From assembly GCA_963971575.1 (NCBI GenBank), contig OZ020622.1, positions 32,580,301 through 32,644,300 of the forward strand: 64,000 nucleotides of DNA. Reading direction: 5' to 3'. The position numbers and the translations under genes were made by a program. The notes under the pieces were generated by a model. The model was not told where the DNA came from. It saw only the letters and a program-made list of their open reading frames with translations, and made no database searches. Of the stretch, positions 50,643-61,203 are shown piece by piece. Numbering within the stretch: the first letter of the stretch is position 1; every line of letters begins with the position of its first letter. This DNA comes from Liopterus haemorrhoidalis. Lineage: Eukaryota; Arthropoda; Insecta; Coleoptera; Dytiscidae.

Positions 50643-51812
50643 TTACATATTAATAGTTATATTTATAGTGTTTTCGCAGTTGTTAAAATTAAATATGGGA
50701 GTTTTTTCAATGTTTTCTGATTGTGTTTCAATGCTTTCTGATGTAACGGTATAATTAGTTGAAGTTGAAAGAGGAAGATTATGTCGTTGGTTGCTGGATG
50801 TTACTGGATGTCGGTTACATCCAGTAACCGACGACATAATTTTGTTCGCTATGTTTAATCGATTTTGTAAAGAATTATCAATGTAACCTTCAGCTACTTC
50901 ACTACTACGCCATCCACCGTGTCTTTTAAGGGTTTGTAGATCGGCACCTGCATCTGCTAAAATAGTGGCCGATGTACGGCGAAAGCAATGACCAGTATAA
51001 TTTTCTGGGGTTTCTAAGTTTAAAAATAATGCAATCTGCTTAGGCATATTACCCAATTTGTTTTGCCCGATTACCTGTCGGGTACATTTCTCTTTTTGGA
51101 AATTTAGAAAAAATGATCTGACGGAACACCTTGTGGTCTTAAAGACATATATTCTTTAACAATATTATAAAAATCTCCCGTTATAGTAAATTTTCTTGGT
51201 TTGTTTGTTTTTGTGTCAGGAATTTTAATGAAAAATGTAGTACCCAAATCTTTCATATCATTTATTTTTAGGTTATATAATTCACTTTTTCTGCATGCTC
51301 CCATAATTCCAATTATAAGTGCAGTCTAAAAAAAAAATTACGTAATTAAATTTCAATTAATAGATATTTTTATGAAAATTATTACCTTTGTTGCCAAGTA
51401 TATTTGATCTGGAGAATTTTGTAAAAAGTTTTTAACGTTTTCAGTCGTAAAAGTTTTAGATTTTTTATCTACATATGTGTCGGATTGGCGTTTTAAAAAC
51501 GATCTGAGTTTTTTATAATATGAAATGTCAATTACATGTTAATTGCGTAAATTAATATTAATTGTTGATTTCAATATCGAATATATTTTCCAAAGGGTAG
51601 ATGATTTGAATTTTGTTGAAAGTTCATAAAAGTAACTTAAAATTACATTTTCCGAAAATGATACAGTGTTTTTTTCTTTTCTCCAGTCAATAAAATGTGA
51701 ATAATATTTTTCGTATACACTTTTTGATTAGTGTTAATAATTTCTAGATATTACATCAATTCTGGTGGTGTGAGGGTGTCCATATTTTCATTCGAATCAA
51801 AGTCGCTCATTT
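50643..51812 (-). pseudogene. Tyrosine recombinase of Crypton-like transposon, decayed
   Basis: From ATG 51812 (MSDFDSNENM) the frame continues through one stop into an N-terminal SAM-like core-binding region (VYEKYYSHFIDWRKEKNT). A second stop follows, then KTFTTENVKNFLQ. A 60-bp intron (51326-51385) leads into the catalytic domain. MGACRKSELYNL holds the first active-site Arg. A frameshift in a T run follows SDHFF, and the frame then reads GNMPKQIALFLNL. GHCFRRTSATILADAG gives H-x-x-R, RHGGW the later His and EGYIDNS the nucleophilic Tyr. This R...H-x-x-R...H...Y set defines tyrosine recombinases. The C-terminal tail is Asn/Thr-rich. Two stops and one frameshift make this copy inactive unless edited or misassembled. 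Confidence 0.85.
51326..51385 (-). other. Probable 60-bp intron in the recombinase gene
   Basis: On the minus strand it starts AAAG/GTAATA and ends in a 12-T tract followed by AG/ACTGC. Removing it joins YLATK to TALIIGIMGACRKSEL in frame, matching the expected recombinase sequence. A spliced intron implies the gene was expressed in a eukaryotic nucleus. Confidence 0.75.
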
Positions 51813-53920
51813 TTATATTTAAACTATGAAAACACAATAAAGTAAATTAACATTAAAATTACTTTTTAGTTTACTTACATTTAGTTCGGTTTACTTTATA
51901 TTTTACTACGATTTTAGTAAGTTATATGTTTTTTTTAAATAAGAGATGCAATAGTCTTCGTACGCGCAAAGATACTGCCTGCACTACTTTTCAGCGCGGA
52001 GTAATGCATACCAGTCGCTCATTTTTATATTTAAACTATGAAAACACAATAAAGTAAATTAACATTAAAATTACTTTTTAGTTTACTTACATTTAGTTCG
52101 GTTTACTTTATATTTTACTACGATTTTAGTAAGTTATATGTTTTTTTTAAATAAGAGATGCAATAGTCTTCGTACGCGCAAAGATACTGCCTGCACTACT
52201 TTTCAGCGCGGAGTAATGCACACCAGTCGCTCATTTTTATATTTAAACTATGAAAACACAATAAAGTAAATGAACATTAAAATTACTTTTTAGTTTACTT
52301 ACATTTAGTTCGGTTTACTTTATATTTTACTACGATTTTAGTAAGTTATATGTTTTTTTTAAATAAGGGATGCAATAGTCTTCGTACGCGCAAAGATACT
52401 GCCTGCACTACTTTTCAGCGCGGAGTAATGCACACCAGTCGCTCATTTTTATATTTAAACTATGAAAACACAATAAAGTAAATGAACATTAAAATTACTT
52501 TTTAGTTTACTTACATTTAGTTCGGTTTACTTTATATTTTACTACGATTTTAGTAAGTTATATGTTTTTTTTAAATAAGGGATGCAATAGTCTTCGTACG
52601 CGCAAAGATACTGCCTGCACTACTTTTCAGCGCGGAGTAATGCACACCAGTCGCTCATTTTTATATTTAAACTATGAAAACACAATAAAGTAAATTAACA
52701 TTAAAATTACTTTTTAGTTTACTTACATTTAGTTCGGTTTACTTTATATTTTACTACGATTTTAGTAAGTTATATGTTTTTTTTAAATAAGAGATGCAAT
52801 AGTCTTCGTACGCGCAAAGATACTGCCTGCACTACTTTTCAGCGCGGAGTAATGCACACCAGTCGCTCATTTTTATATTTAAACTATGAAAACACAATAA
52901 AGTAAATGAACATTAAAATTACTTTTTAGTTTACTTACATTTAGTTCGGTTTACTTTATATTTTACCACGATTTTAGTAAGTTATATGTTTTTTTTAAAT
53001 AAGAGATGCAATAGTCTTCGTACGCGCAAAGATACTGCCTGCACTACTTTTCAGCGCGGAGTAATGCACACCAGTCGCTCATTTTTATATTTAAACTATG
53101 AAAACACAATAAAGTAAATTAACATTAAAATTACTTTTTAGTTTACTTACATTTAGTTCGGTTTACTTTATATTTTACCACGATTTTAGTAAGTTATATG
53201 TTTTTTTTAAATAAGAGATGCAATAGTCTTCGTACGCGCAAAGATACTGCCTGCACTACTTTTCAGCGCGGAGTAATGCATACCAGTCGCTCATTTTTAT
53301 ATTTAAACTATGAAAACACAATAAAGTAAATTAACATTAAAATTACTTTTTAGTTTACTTACATTTAGTTCGGTTTACTTTATATTTTACCACGATTTTA
53401 GTAAGTTATATGTTTTTTTTAAATAAGAGATGCAATAGTCTTCGTACGCGCAAAGATACTGCCTGCACTACTTTTCAGCGCGGAGTAATGCATACCAGTC
53501 GCTCATTTTTATATTTAAACTATGAAAACACAATAAAGTAAATTAACATTAAAATTACTTTTTAGTTTACTTACATTTAGTTCGGTTTACTTTATATTTT
53601 ACCACGATTTTAGTAAGTTATATGTTTTTTTTAAATAAGAGATGCAATAGTCTTCGTACGCGCAAAGATACTGCCTGCACTACTTTTCAGCGCGGAGTAA
53701 TGCACACCAGTCGCTCATTTTTATATTTAAACTATGAAAACACAATAAAGTAAATTAACATTAAAATTACTTTTTAGTTTACTTACATTTAGTTCGGCTT
53801 AATTTATATTTTACCACGATTTTAGTAAGTTATATTGTTTTTTTTTTTTTTAAATAAGGGATGCAATAGTCTTCCTACGCGCAAAGATACTGCCTGCACT
53901 ACTTTTCAGCGCGGAGTAAT
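51801..53920 (-). repeat. Ten 212-bp tandem repeats upstream of the recombinase
   Basis: Units start at 51801, 52013, 52225, 52437, 52649, 52861, 53073, 53285, 53497 and 53709 (plus coordinates), a constant 212-bp period with only scattered substitutions. On the minus strand each unit runs from GGAGTAATG-complement sequence through CGCGCGTA-like and AT-rich DNA and ends ATGAGCGACT, the start of the recombinase. The unit nearest the gene supplies the real start codon. The array therefore looks like repeated promoter-leader monomers; the outermost unit has a few extra bases. Confidence 0.95.
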
Positions 53921-54105
53921 GCATACTAGTAGTGAACAAACATGGAACATTTATTCCATAACAAGTGATGGAATGAAATACACGCAAAATGCATAAGAAG
54001 ATAAGTGCTTTAGAATAACATTCCAACTCTTTTGTTATAATGTTAACTTTCTGTAGTCAAAATTGGTATTAGAATTGGCAAATTCTATAGTGGTCGTGGA
54101 GAAAG

Positions 54106-55137
54106 TCTTTTTCCAGGTTGCTTGTTATTGGAGTAGGGAGTAGTGTTCTTCTTTGTTCAGTTCCATTCCAGGGGTTGTGTGCTGGAAGAGGTGCCGGAAT
54201 AAATCTAGTCGTATGCATATTTTGTTGACTGCTCTTTCTTGAATTTTTGATGTTTTCAATTCTTCTTAGATATGTTGGACAGGTAGTAGAGTTTGCAGTA
54301 TGTGGTCCTTGGCAGTTGGTACATTTGATAATTGGGTTAGGTGTACACTCACTAGTTAAATGATCACCTGCACATTTCAAGCATTTTGGTTTAAGGTAAC
54401 AATTAGATGTCGCATGCCCCAGGCTTGACATCTATGGCATTGTATAATTACTTTTTTGTTGTAGCATCTTTCCCAGTTTATCTTAGTATAAGCTATGAAT
54501 TTAATTTTTTCAATATCTGAGAGATTAGTTGAGTTATCTACAATTATTAAATAGTAAGGCCTTCTAGTTGCTCTCATTTTTGTGACAGCTATAACTTTGA
54601 TATTATTTTCTAAGATTGTTTAATTTCATCAAGTGTGATGTCACAGTCTAGTCCTTTTAGTACAAATGCATGCGATTTTAGATGTGCAGGCGTAAAACTA
54701 AAGTGTTCAATTTTAGCATGTCTGATAATGTTAAGAAGTTGGTCTCTTTCTTTATGTTCATGTAAGAAAATATTTGCATTTTCCTTAGTGTATTTAAAAT
54801 GGAATCTTTTTCCAGCTACTTTGGATATATTGTCTACAAGGTCTTTATTATTGGTAGCCTTACCTCTTATTACAATTGGTGGTGGTTTTTTCATCTCATT
54901 TTTCTTATTAATGTTTTCTAGTGTCTCATCATCGAGATTTTCAAGAGCAGTGTATTTGTTATTTGTTTCCATGGTGTTGTTTATGTTCAAATTTTTATTT
55001 TGACAGGATTTGGATTCAAATGCTTTAGTTAAATCATCTAAAATAATTATGTTTGAGGTATTTACAAGGCTGTTTTCCGTTGTCATTGATTCATTACTAT
55101 CAGTAGAGTCACTGCTTTCATTTTCTGTTTCGTTCAC
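54106..55137 (-). pseudogene. LINE ORF1, N-terminal part with zinc knuckles
   Basis: From ATG 55137 an acidic Ser/Thr/Asn-rich N-terminus (MNETENESSDSTDSNES) precedes a gag-like RNA-binding region: PPPIVIRGKATNNKDLV, SFTPAHLKSHAFVLKGLDCD. After a shift near 54600 it reads RRPYYLIIVD and WERCYNKKVIIQCHRCQAWG. After another shift at 54420 it continues HATSNCYLKPKCLKCAGDH, CTNCQGPHTANSTTC. This gives three CCHC-type knuckles in series. The frame runs to SNLEKDF at the transposon junction near 54105. Confidence 0.8.
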
Positions 55138-56681
55138 TATTATTTTTGGCGTTTAACGCCGCGCGACACTGTTAAGTTTTTTAATTAGTTTTTGTGATAA
55201 AAAGTAAATCTTTTTAATATATTATTATTGTTTATAGACACACTAGTTTTTATAATTATTTTAAACAGGTAATTAATAATTATTTACACTTATATCCACT
55301 CTAAAAACACTATTTTTAACGGAGCACAATTTGACAGTTATTTACTTGTTCCAAGGCACACTTGGATCTGGTGCTTATAGTCTGTTGCGCTAGCCACTAC
55401 TCTAATATTAGTTTATTGAATTATAATTAGTTCGTATTATACCAGAAGGTAAAACAAAATTGTTTAGTATATTTTCCTTATTTATTTTCTACTAAAGTGT
55501 CACTATCACAATTTATCACCTTATTTATCATTTCAAAAGAAATTTTCAGTATTTATTATAAGATTTATAGTAATTTTTCACTTTTTTATCAGCAATGTTA
55601 ATAACCGATTCACTCATAAACACGTCTCGATTTTTGGTAAATGGAGGAACCAGATGAGTGAAAATATGTCCTGTACTCAGTCATGACAATGGAAATAAGA
55701 GACAACCAATTACAGTGTACACATGATGAGTATTAATGGTATTCTGTTTAAAATACCGGTATTACGGTATTATTAACTTTTACATATTACAAAATTAAAA
55801 TTTGTAAGAATCTAGAATTGTTCAAGAAATATCTTAAATTCCCTAAAAAACCTTAAATTCTAAGAAGGCGGGTAGGTATTTCCGGCATAACGCTTGTTCA
55901 GTCCTGAGTTCATGTACACAATGAAAGCAATAAAATAAATCAACCCTAATTTTGACACTAGTACAGTTTATGATTTGTAGTAATGTAACAGGATTCTAGA
56001 TTACTCAAAAAAAACATTTTTTTACAGCAGTATACACTTCTTCTTTGATTTAATTTTTGTGCAGAAGAATCCTGCTGCTGAAAATACTCTCTAGAAACAA
56101 AACTGTATATATGTTTTTATTGTTTTACCTTAATATTTTTAATTATAATTAATTGTTAGTATATTAGTTAGTATATTATTATAATTAGTTGTAAAAAATA
56201 ATGTATAATTTTTGTTACTTATTATACTCTATCTCCGAAAGACAGATAGCAATAAAATTTATTATTTAATAAATAATTAATAAATAAAATAAAAAGTTAT
56301 TGTATTATCACACAGAAGCTGCAAAACAAAAGCGACAAAATATGAATAGTTCGAAACGAAATATTGTTAAAAACAACCGAGTGTGCCGCACATATTATAT
56401 GGGAATACGAACTAGGGTTAGACACAATATACCATAAAAATTTGACCCTAAAATTTTGAGGAATAATATGGTCACAGGGGTGTGTTCAATGATATGATAA
56501 ATATGGTCACATGCGTGCGTTTAGTAAAATGATAAATAGTAATATAGAAATACACAAAACCAATTTAAACGTGTTTAAAATGTGCACGCCACTGGTAACT
56601 GCCTGACAAAATGATTTATTACTATCAGTCTTTCAGAGATAGAGTATACCTACGTACGACAATATTTTTTGAAAGATATAT
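55138..56681. other. Leader or intergenic AT-rich sequence
   Basis: The first few hundred bases may be the 5' UTR of the LINE ending at 55137. TACCGGTATTACGGTATT near 55757 relates to repeats at 32820 and 61340. I recognise no genes. The stretch ends at the TSD of the LTR element (56678-56681). Confidence 0.4.
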
Positions 56682-56842
56682 TGTCACGCCTAGGTTGGTT
56701 TTGGGGGGTTTGTATGAATAAAAGAATATAAATTCTATATACTAATTTATTACTAGAAATAAAAGAATACAATTTCTAATTACTAACAGTACTGGCCACG
56801 CCAGGTTAAGGGTGTATAAATTATATAGCACCTTAATACAAT

Positions 56843-56889
<47 letters not shown>

Positions 56890-57390
56890 CTTCTAATAAG
56901 TTATATTATAGTGACACAATAATTGAATTAACTAATTAATTCCGGATCGTAAGAGTTTTACTTAAATGGAATAAATTCCATTAAAGTTGTGAGACACATC
57001 TGGAGCAAATACAAAAATATAATTTTAAACTGTACTTACATAACCACGGCTTTGTAGGCCCATTTTGGTAAATGCACAATTGGTAATAGTCACAAGAGTA
57101 CTGATTACTAATTACTACTTCTTACTTCCTTTTCTTTAAGAACTTTTAGTTCTTTATTTATGAAATATATAAAAACAATCCGTGGAAGAATTTCATGACA
57201 AGAGTTACGTGTTAAAACACGGGTCAGTTTAGTGCATAGTAAGTTATTCCTAAGATGTGGATGCCCTGTATCCGTGACAATCTGATAATTTATAAATTAA
57301 CTAAATTTGTAAATTAACAGAGTTGTATTTAGTTTAATTTGTATTTAAATTCATTTATAATAATATATAAATTATTTCATATATTTGACA
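56682..57390 (-). repeat. 3' LTR
   Basis: A 709-bp repeat, TGTCACG...TTGACA, differing from the 5' LTR mainly in the length of an internal (TA)n run and a short GGGCTCTAGGTAGGGC segment found only in the other copy. Confidence 0.93.
56846..56888. repeat. (TA)n in the 3' LTR
   Basis: About 43 bases of TA, longer than the equivalent run in the 5' LTR at 60662-60679. Confidence 0.95.
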
Positions 57391-58078
57391 TTACCCCCTC
57401 CTTCAAATGCCATGGCCCCACATGGCCATCTTTCCACCTTCTTCCATCATAAAAGGTCATAACTACGACAACTTGCATTCTCATATTTGTTACATTTTGT
57501 TGTATTTTGCTGTCCAGTTGGTTATCTCTCAGTACCAAATTATTTACCTTCTCTTCTGTTGCGATACCACAGCACCAATTGGATGCGTCTCCAATAAAGT
57601 TAAGTGCCCTTTTTTCTCTTTTAACGTTGTCAATTTCTTCATTCCCTTCTTGTCCTTTGTATTCGAATGCTGCTGATAAATTGTCGGTCGTCAGTACGAA
57701 ATATTTTGGATCTAATAAGTTTTGAAATTCGTTCAGTGCCACCGATGTCGTTGAGATTAATTCGTTTAACTGTGTTGCCATTTTGTATTCCTTGGCGTTG
57801 TTTTCTTGACTGTGTGGATTCGAGGTACTATCTTCTTTTCTTGATTTTTCTATTTTGTTATTCCCCACCTGTTTGCAGAAGTGGCTGGAGAATGTTTCTT
57901 TATCTTCGGTATATCTAATGTCTGTCCATGTCCCAGTGTACGTCAATGGAATGGATGCCTCGTAAATTACAGTTTCTGGTAACTGTTTCCAATACGCCCC
58001 TGCTACTATCTTTGCTGCGATTTCGCCTTCAATGACATTGACACTGATAATAATGAACAATCTAAAATTCAAAGTCAT
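57377..58078 (-). pseudogene. env-like glycoprotein, N-terminal fragment
   Basis: A 233-codon minus-strand frame with a hydrophobic N-terminus like a signal peptide (MTLNFRLFIIISVNV). An ectodomain segment contains YEASIPLTY. Near residue 155 a furin-type site KREKR is followed by a hydrophobic ALNFIGD stretch like a fusion peptide. This layout matches F-type Env proteins of errantiviruses and their baculovirus relatives. After about 210 residues the frame runs into the polypurine tract and LTR. The rest of the ectodomain, the transmembrane anchor and the tail are therefore deleted, and the copy cannot make a functional glycoprotein. Confidence 0.75.
57391..57405 (-). promoter_or_regulatory. 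Polypurine tract
   Basis: On the minus strand GAAGGAGGGGGTAA lies directly before the 3' LTR, the normal site for plus-strand DNA priming in LTR elements. Confidence 0.8.
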
Positions 58079-58336
58079 TAGTTTTTTATCTTATAATCTA
58101 GTATGCCCTAAAGCCCTGTAAACTTCTTATAAATAGAAAATAAATATAACATACTGTTAAGACATCTTTTGTTCCTAAATATATCACTGCTTATTTCCTG
58201 TTTGGGGATTTGTTAATTGAAACCCATTTTTTTTTTTTTTTTATATGTTACCCTTTTTCTTTTTATTCTATCATATCTACATTATATATATCTATATTTT
58301 TTTTTTCTACGTAATGATACATTTATAATTTTATTA
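58079..58336. other. Non-coding spacer upstream of env
   Basis: T-rich sequence between the small ORF at 58337 and env. Possible splice signals only; nothing firm. Confidence 0.35.
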
Positions 58337-58683
58337 CTCCCAGCCGCTTTCTGTTTCGCTTGACTGGGGGTTATTTTGGTTGTAGTACTCCCCCCCGACG
58401 ACACCGTTCTTTGCCGTACCGACACTTCGTCCCCTGCCGGCTGTCGGCTGCCTGCGGTTTCCTCCTAAAATTCCCTTCCGGAAGGTCCCTGTTCCCGGAG
58501 CGACTTCCTTCCACCACCCGGGAGGATATTCCGGAGATGGTTTTATTTTCATCTCACACGTTATTTCTTTTTTCTTATCCCTGTCTTCCTGTACTTTCAC
58601 CGTGATAGTACACTCTTCGTCTGCCCTTACTGACCCCGGTAGGAAAGTGCTAATTAGTGAAGAAACAGGTATTTTAGGTCCTC
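58337..58683 (-). other. Unassigned open frame in the LTR element
   Basis: An open minus-strand frame of about 115 codons without an early ATG (first Met at 58600). It reads VRADEECTITVKVQEDRDKK, then EYPPGWWKEVAPGTGTFRKG, then a Gly/Arg-rich tail. It is clearly more GC-rich than its surroundings. Its position between pol and env suggests an accessory or spliced product, or a displaced piece of gag. I recognise no family. Confidence 0.4.
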
Positions 58684-59001
58684 CCTATTTATTTCTACTA
58701 CGTCAGCTCTACTTGTTAATAAGCTCTAACTGTACTACTTCTAACTAATAACAAACTACATATTTACTTTATTTTATTTTTCTTAACTTCTTCCCGAGAA
58801 TATGTGCCTTCTTAGACGCGTCCTCTTCTGTTTTTTATGGTCATTATATTTTATGGAGTTAGGAGAGGTTTTGCCCTTTTGTTTCGAAAAAGAAAAAAAA
58901 AAAAGATTCTAATTAGCTGGTTTATGAAGTTTTCTGTGGCCAAGGGTAATCGTTTTAAAGAATTTTATTGGTAAATTAAAATTGACCTTTAAAACTTAAT
59001 A

Positions 59002-59106
59002 GAAAAATTAAAAATTAAAAATTAAAAATTAAAAATTAAAAATTAAAAATTAAAAATTAAAAATTAAAAATTAAAAATTAAAAATTAAAAATTAAAAATT
59101 AAAAAA
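59002..59106. repeat. (TTAAAAA)n 7-bp microsatellite
   Basis: About 15 perfect copies of a 7-base unit inside the LTR element. Confidence 0.95.
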
Positions 59107-59147
59107 AAACTTTAAATTTTGATAAGTTTATGTATGCCCCCAACTGT

Positions 59148-59390
59148 CTACATTTCTAATTCGTCCGTTGACATGTCGAATATATCTAAATCGTTATTTT
59201 TTTCTTCTAATTTCACGTGGTAGAGAAATCCCTCCACCCCGAAAATACACCTCACGTCCGCGCAGGTGAGCTCCCCCGCGTAAGAGACTGTGGGTGGACA
59301 CAGGGTGAACGATGTTCCTCCACATCCCGGACAATATTTTGGTACACCCGGACAGTGCTTGTCTTCACAGTGTGGGCATGTTCTGTAATT
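59148..59390 (-). CDS. Small Cys-rich zinc-ribbon-like ORF in the LTR element
   Basis: The minus-strand frame reads YRTCPHCEDKHCPGVPKYC, PGCGGTSFTLCPP, GELTCADVRCIFGVEGFLYH and an acidic tail ending STDELEM before a stop at 59148. Several C-x-x-C pairs suggest zinc binding. There is no in-frame ATG; instead ATTACAG at 59383-59389 could be a splice acceptor, so it may be the last exon of a spliced transcript. It lies between the end of pol (59527) and the env region. It is not a standard gag zinc knuckle. I do not recognise the family. Confidence 0.5.
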   Translation of the reverse strand, partial: NYRTCPHCEDKHCPGVPKYCPGCGGTSFTLCPPTVSYAGELTCADVRCIFGVEGFLYHVKLEEKNNDLDIFDMSTDELEM

Positions 59391-59438
59391 ATATTATTTT
59401 GTTTTTTACCCATATGTTAAGTGGTGTTAATTTTTTAA

Positions 59439-59442
<4 letters not shown>

Positions 59443-59509
<67 letters not shown>
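59443..59509. repeat. (AT)n microsatellite
   Basis: About 66 bases of alternating AT. Confidence 0.97.
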
Positions 59510-59510
<1 letters not shown>

Positions 59511-59526
59511 CTTTAGTTATAGCGCA

Positions 59527-60351
59527 TTACTCTACTACTTCCTCTCCTGTTTGTTTGTTACTCCTTAAATTATAATTCCCGTTTATCGCTTGCCATTGTT
59601 CATAGTATGGCTGCATTCGCTTAACATGAACTGTATCTTTTACCACTTTTTTTCCCGTGCCTATTTTGACTACGTAATTTTCTTCCGATATTTTTCTAAC
59701 AACTTCGTACGGTCCATACCAATTTAAAAGTAGCTTATCGCTTTTCCCTACGTATCTTCGCGGTGTGTATACTTTTACTTTCTCTCCTACTTTATATTCT
59801 ACTGCGCGGTGTTTTTTACATATCGTTTTTTATCTTTTTCTTGTCGCGCCGAAATACGTTCTTTTGCCAATTTTCTTAATTCTTTAATTTATCCGACTGT
59901 TCTTTTAACGTTTTCTATTTCTATTTCTTTATTTAATTGGGCTTCGGTGGGTAGTATAGGGTCTCTTCCGTAAACTAATTTGAATGGCGACATTTGTGTT
60001 GTGTCTTGGGTGGCTGTGTTATAAGCAAAAGCTAACTGATGTAAATGTTCGTCCCAGTCTGTCTGAGCCGAATTTGTATATAGGCTGATCATGTCTGCCA
60101 AGGTTTTATTGAATCTTACCGTAAGGCCGTTTATTTGGGGGCGAATAGCGCGAGAGACAATCTGCGTCTTTATGGGTTGTACCGCTTTTATATACTATTG
60201 AGTAATCATAATCTTGCAATTTTATGCCCCATCTGGCTAATCTTCCAGTTGGATCTCTGATTGATTTTAACCAACAAAGTGCATGATGGTCTGTAACGAT
60301 TTTAATATTTTTTATTGGCTGTTTGTCACTAGCACTGTCACTTTTTTCCAT
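59527..60351 (-). pseudogene. pol remnant: RNase H connection and integrase C-terminal half
   Basis: From 60351 the minus strand reads [40 protein letters not shown] and HKDADCLSR. This is the end of the gypsy-type RNase H domain. A deletion near 60105 jumps to integrase just before its final part: MISLYTNSAQTDWDEHLHQL, FAYNTATQDTTQMSPFKLVY and GRDPILP. A stop occurs near 59888. The C-terminal GPY/F module follows: VGEKVKVYTPRRYVGKSDKL, LNWYGPYEVVRKI, then VKDTVHVKRMQPYY. Most integrase catalytic residues and all of RT are missing. Ends at 59527. Confidence 0.85.
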
Positions 60352-60480
60352 ATTTTTTAGCCATGTCCATATACAAGTATTATTTTAGCACATGAAAATA
60401 ATTTTACACTATCTTACTAACTATGATTAATATATGTATATACAATTTGACTCCAAATGTGCCTCAAGACCCTTAAAAAA

Positions 60481-60494
60481 CGGCGCCTCCACCA
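60481..60494 (-). promoter_or_regulatory. Primer-binding site
   Basis: On the minus strand TGGTGGAGGCGCCG starts two bases after the 5' LTR. The TGG start complements a tRNA CCA end. I did not assign the tRNA. Confidence 0.7.
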
Positions 60495-60496
60495 TA

Positions 60497-61199
60497 TGTC
60501 ACGCCTAGGTTGGTTTTGGGGGGTTTGTATGAATAAAAGAATATAAATTCTATATACTAATTTATTACTAGAAATAAAAGAATACAATTTCTAATTACTA
60601 ACAGTACTGGCCACGCTAGGTTAAGGGTGTATAAATTATATAGCACCTTAATACAATACAATATATATATATATATATAACTTCTAATAAGGGCTCTAGG
60701 TAGGGCTTAGGTTCAACCTAGTGACACAATAATTGAATTAACTAATTAATTCCGGATCGTAAGTTTTACTTAAATGGAATAAATTCCATTAAAGTTGTGA
60801 GACACATCTGGAGCAAATACAAAAATATAATTTTAAACTGTACTTACATAACCACGGCTTTGTAGGCCCATTGTTGGTAAATGCACAATTGGTAATAGTC
60901 ACAAGAGTACTGATTACTAATTACTACTTCTTACTTCCTTTTCTTTAAGAACTTTTAGTTCCTTATATATGAAATATATAAAAACAATCCGTGGAAGAAT
61001 TTCATGACAAGAGTTACGTGTTAAAACAGGGGTCAGTTTAGTGCATAGTAAGCTATTCCTAAGATGTGGATGCCCTGTATCCGTGACAATCTGATAATTT
61101 ATAAATTAACTAAATTTGTAAATTAACAGAGTTGTATTTAGTTTAATTTGTTTTTAAATTCATTTATAATAATATATAAATTATTTCATATATTTGACA
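60497..61199 (-). repeat. 5' LTR
   Basis: A 703-bp repeat with TGTCACGCC and TTTGACA ends, aligned along its length with 56682-57390. It is the upstream LTR for the minus-strand element. Confidence 0.93.
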
Positions 61200-61203
61200 A
61201 TAT

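Larger units (their letters stand above)
50356..54105 (-). mobile_element. Tyrosine-recombinase (Crypton-like) transposon
   Basis: A 3.75-kb element inserted in the ORF1 of a LINE. The right end reads ...TATAGTGGTCGTGGAGAAA. The left end carries a hairpin and then TTTCTCCACGACCACC-type sequence, so TTTCTCCACGACCAC occurs inverted near both ends. Between them lie a decayed recombinase gene (50643-51812) and ten exact 212-bp repeats (51801-53920). Exact boundaries were set by comparison with the derivative at 17753-18310 and by where the LINE reading stops. No TSD was evident, as expected for YR elements. Internal sequence has no DDE transposase or RT. Confidence 0.75.
46961..55137 (-). mobile_element. 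Minus-strand Jockey-like LINE split by two DNA transposons
   Basis: ORF1 starts at 55137 and is cut near 54105 by the recombinase transposon. It resumes at 50355 and ends at 50054, overlapping the ORF2 start at 50064. ORF2 runs to about 47090 with a hAT-type MITE inside (49353-49641). The 3' end has degenerate AAGTTAGGTT-like units near 47000-46970. Frameshifts and stops show an old copy. Confidence 0.8.
56682..61199 (-). mobile_element. Ty3/gypsy-type LTR element with env, internally deleted
   Basis: Two near-identical ~0.7-kb LTRs (56682-57390 and 60497-61199) start TGTCACGCC and end TTTGACA. The flanks repeat ATAT (56678-56681 and 61200-61203). On the minus strand the order is 5' LTR, primer-binding site, a scrap of RT/RNase H, the integrase C-terminal half, two small unfamiliar ORFs, an env fragment, polypurine tract and 3' LTR. 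Gag, protease and most of pol are missing, so the internal region is only 3.1 kb. An env after pol in a gypsy-type element fits errantivirus-like elements of insects. Confidence 0.85.

Noticed and set aside
51801..53920. Regularly spaced repeats as a possible CRISPR array or centromeric satellite
   Set aside because: Units are 212 bp with no unique spacers, and the array is confined to the recombinase transposon, each unit ending in that gene's start context.
59217..59575. Plus-strand frames across the Cys-rich ORF region
   Set aside because: They run into an (AT)n repeat and are antisense to the frame with ordered C-x-x-C pairs.
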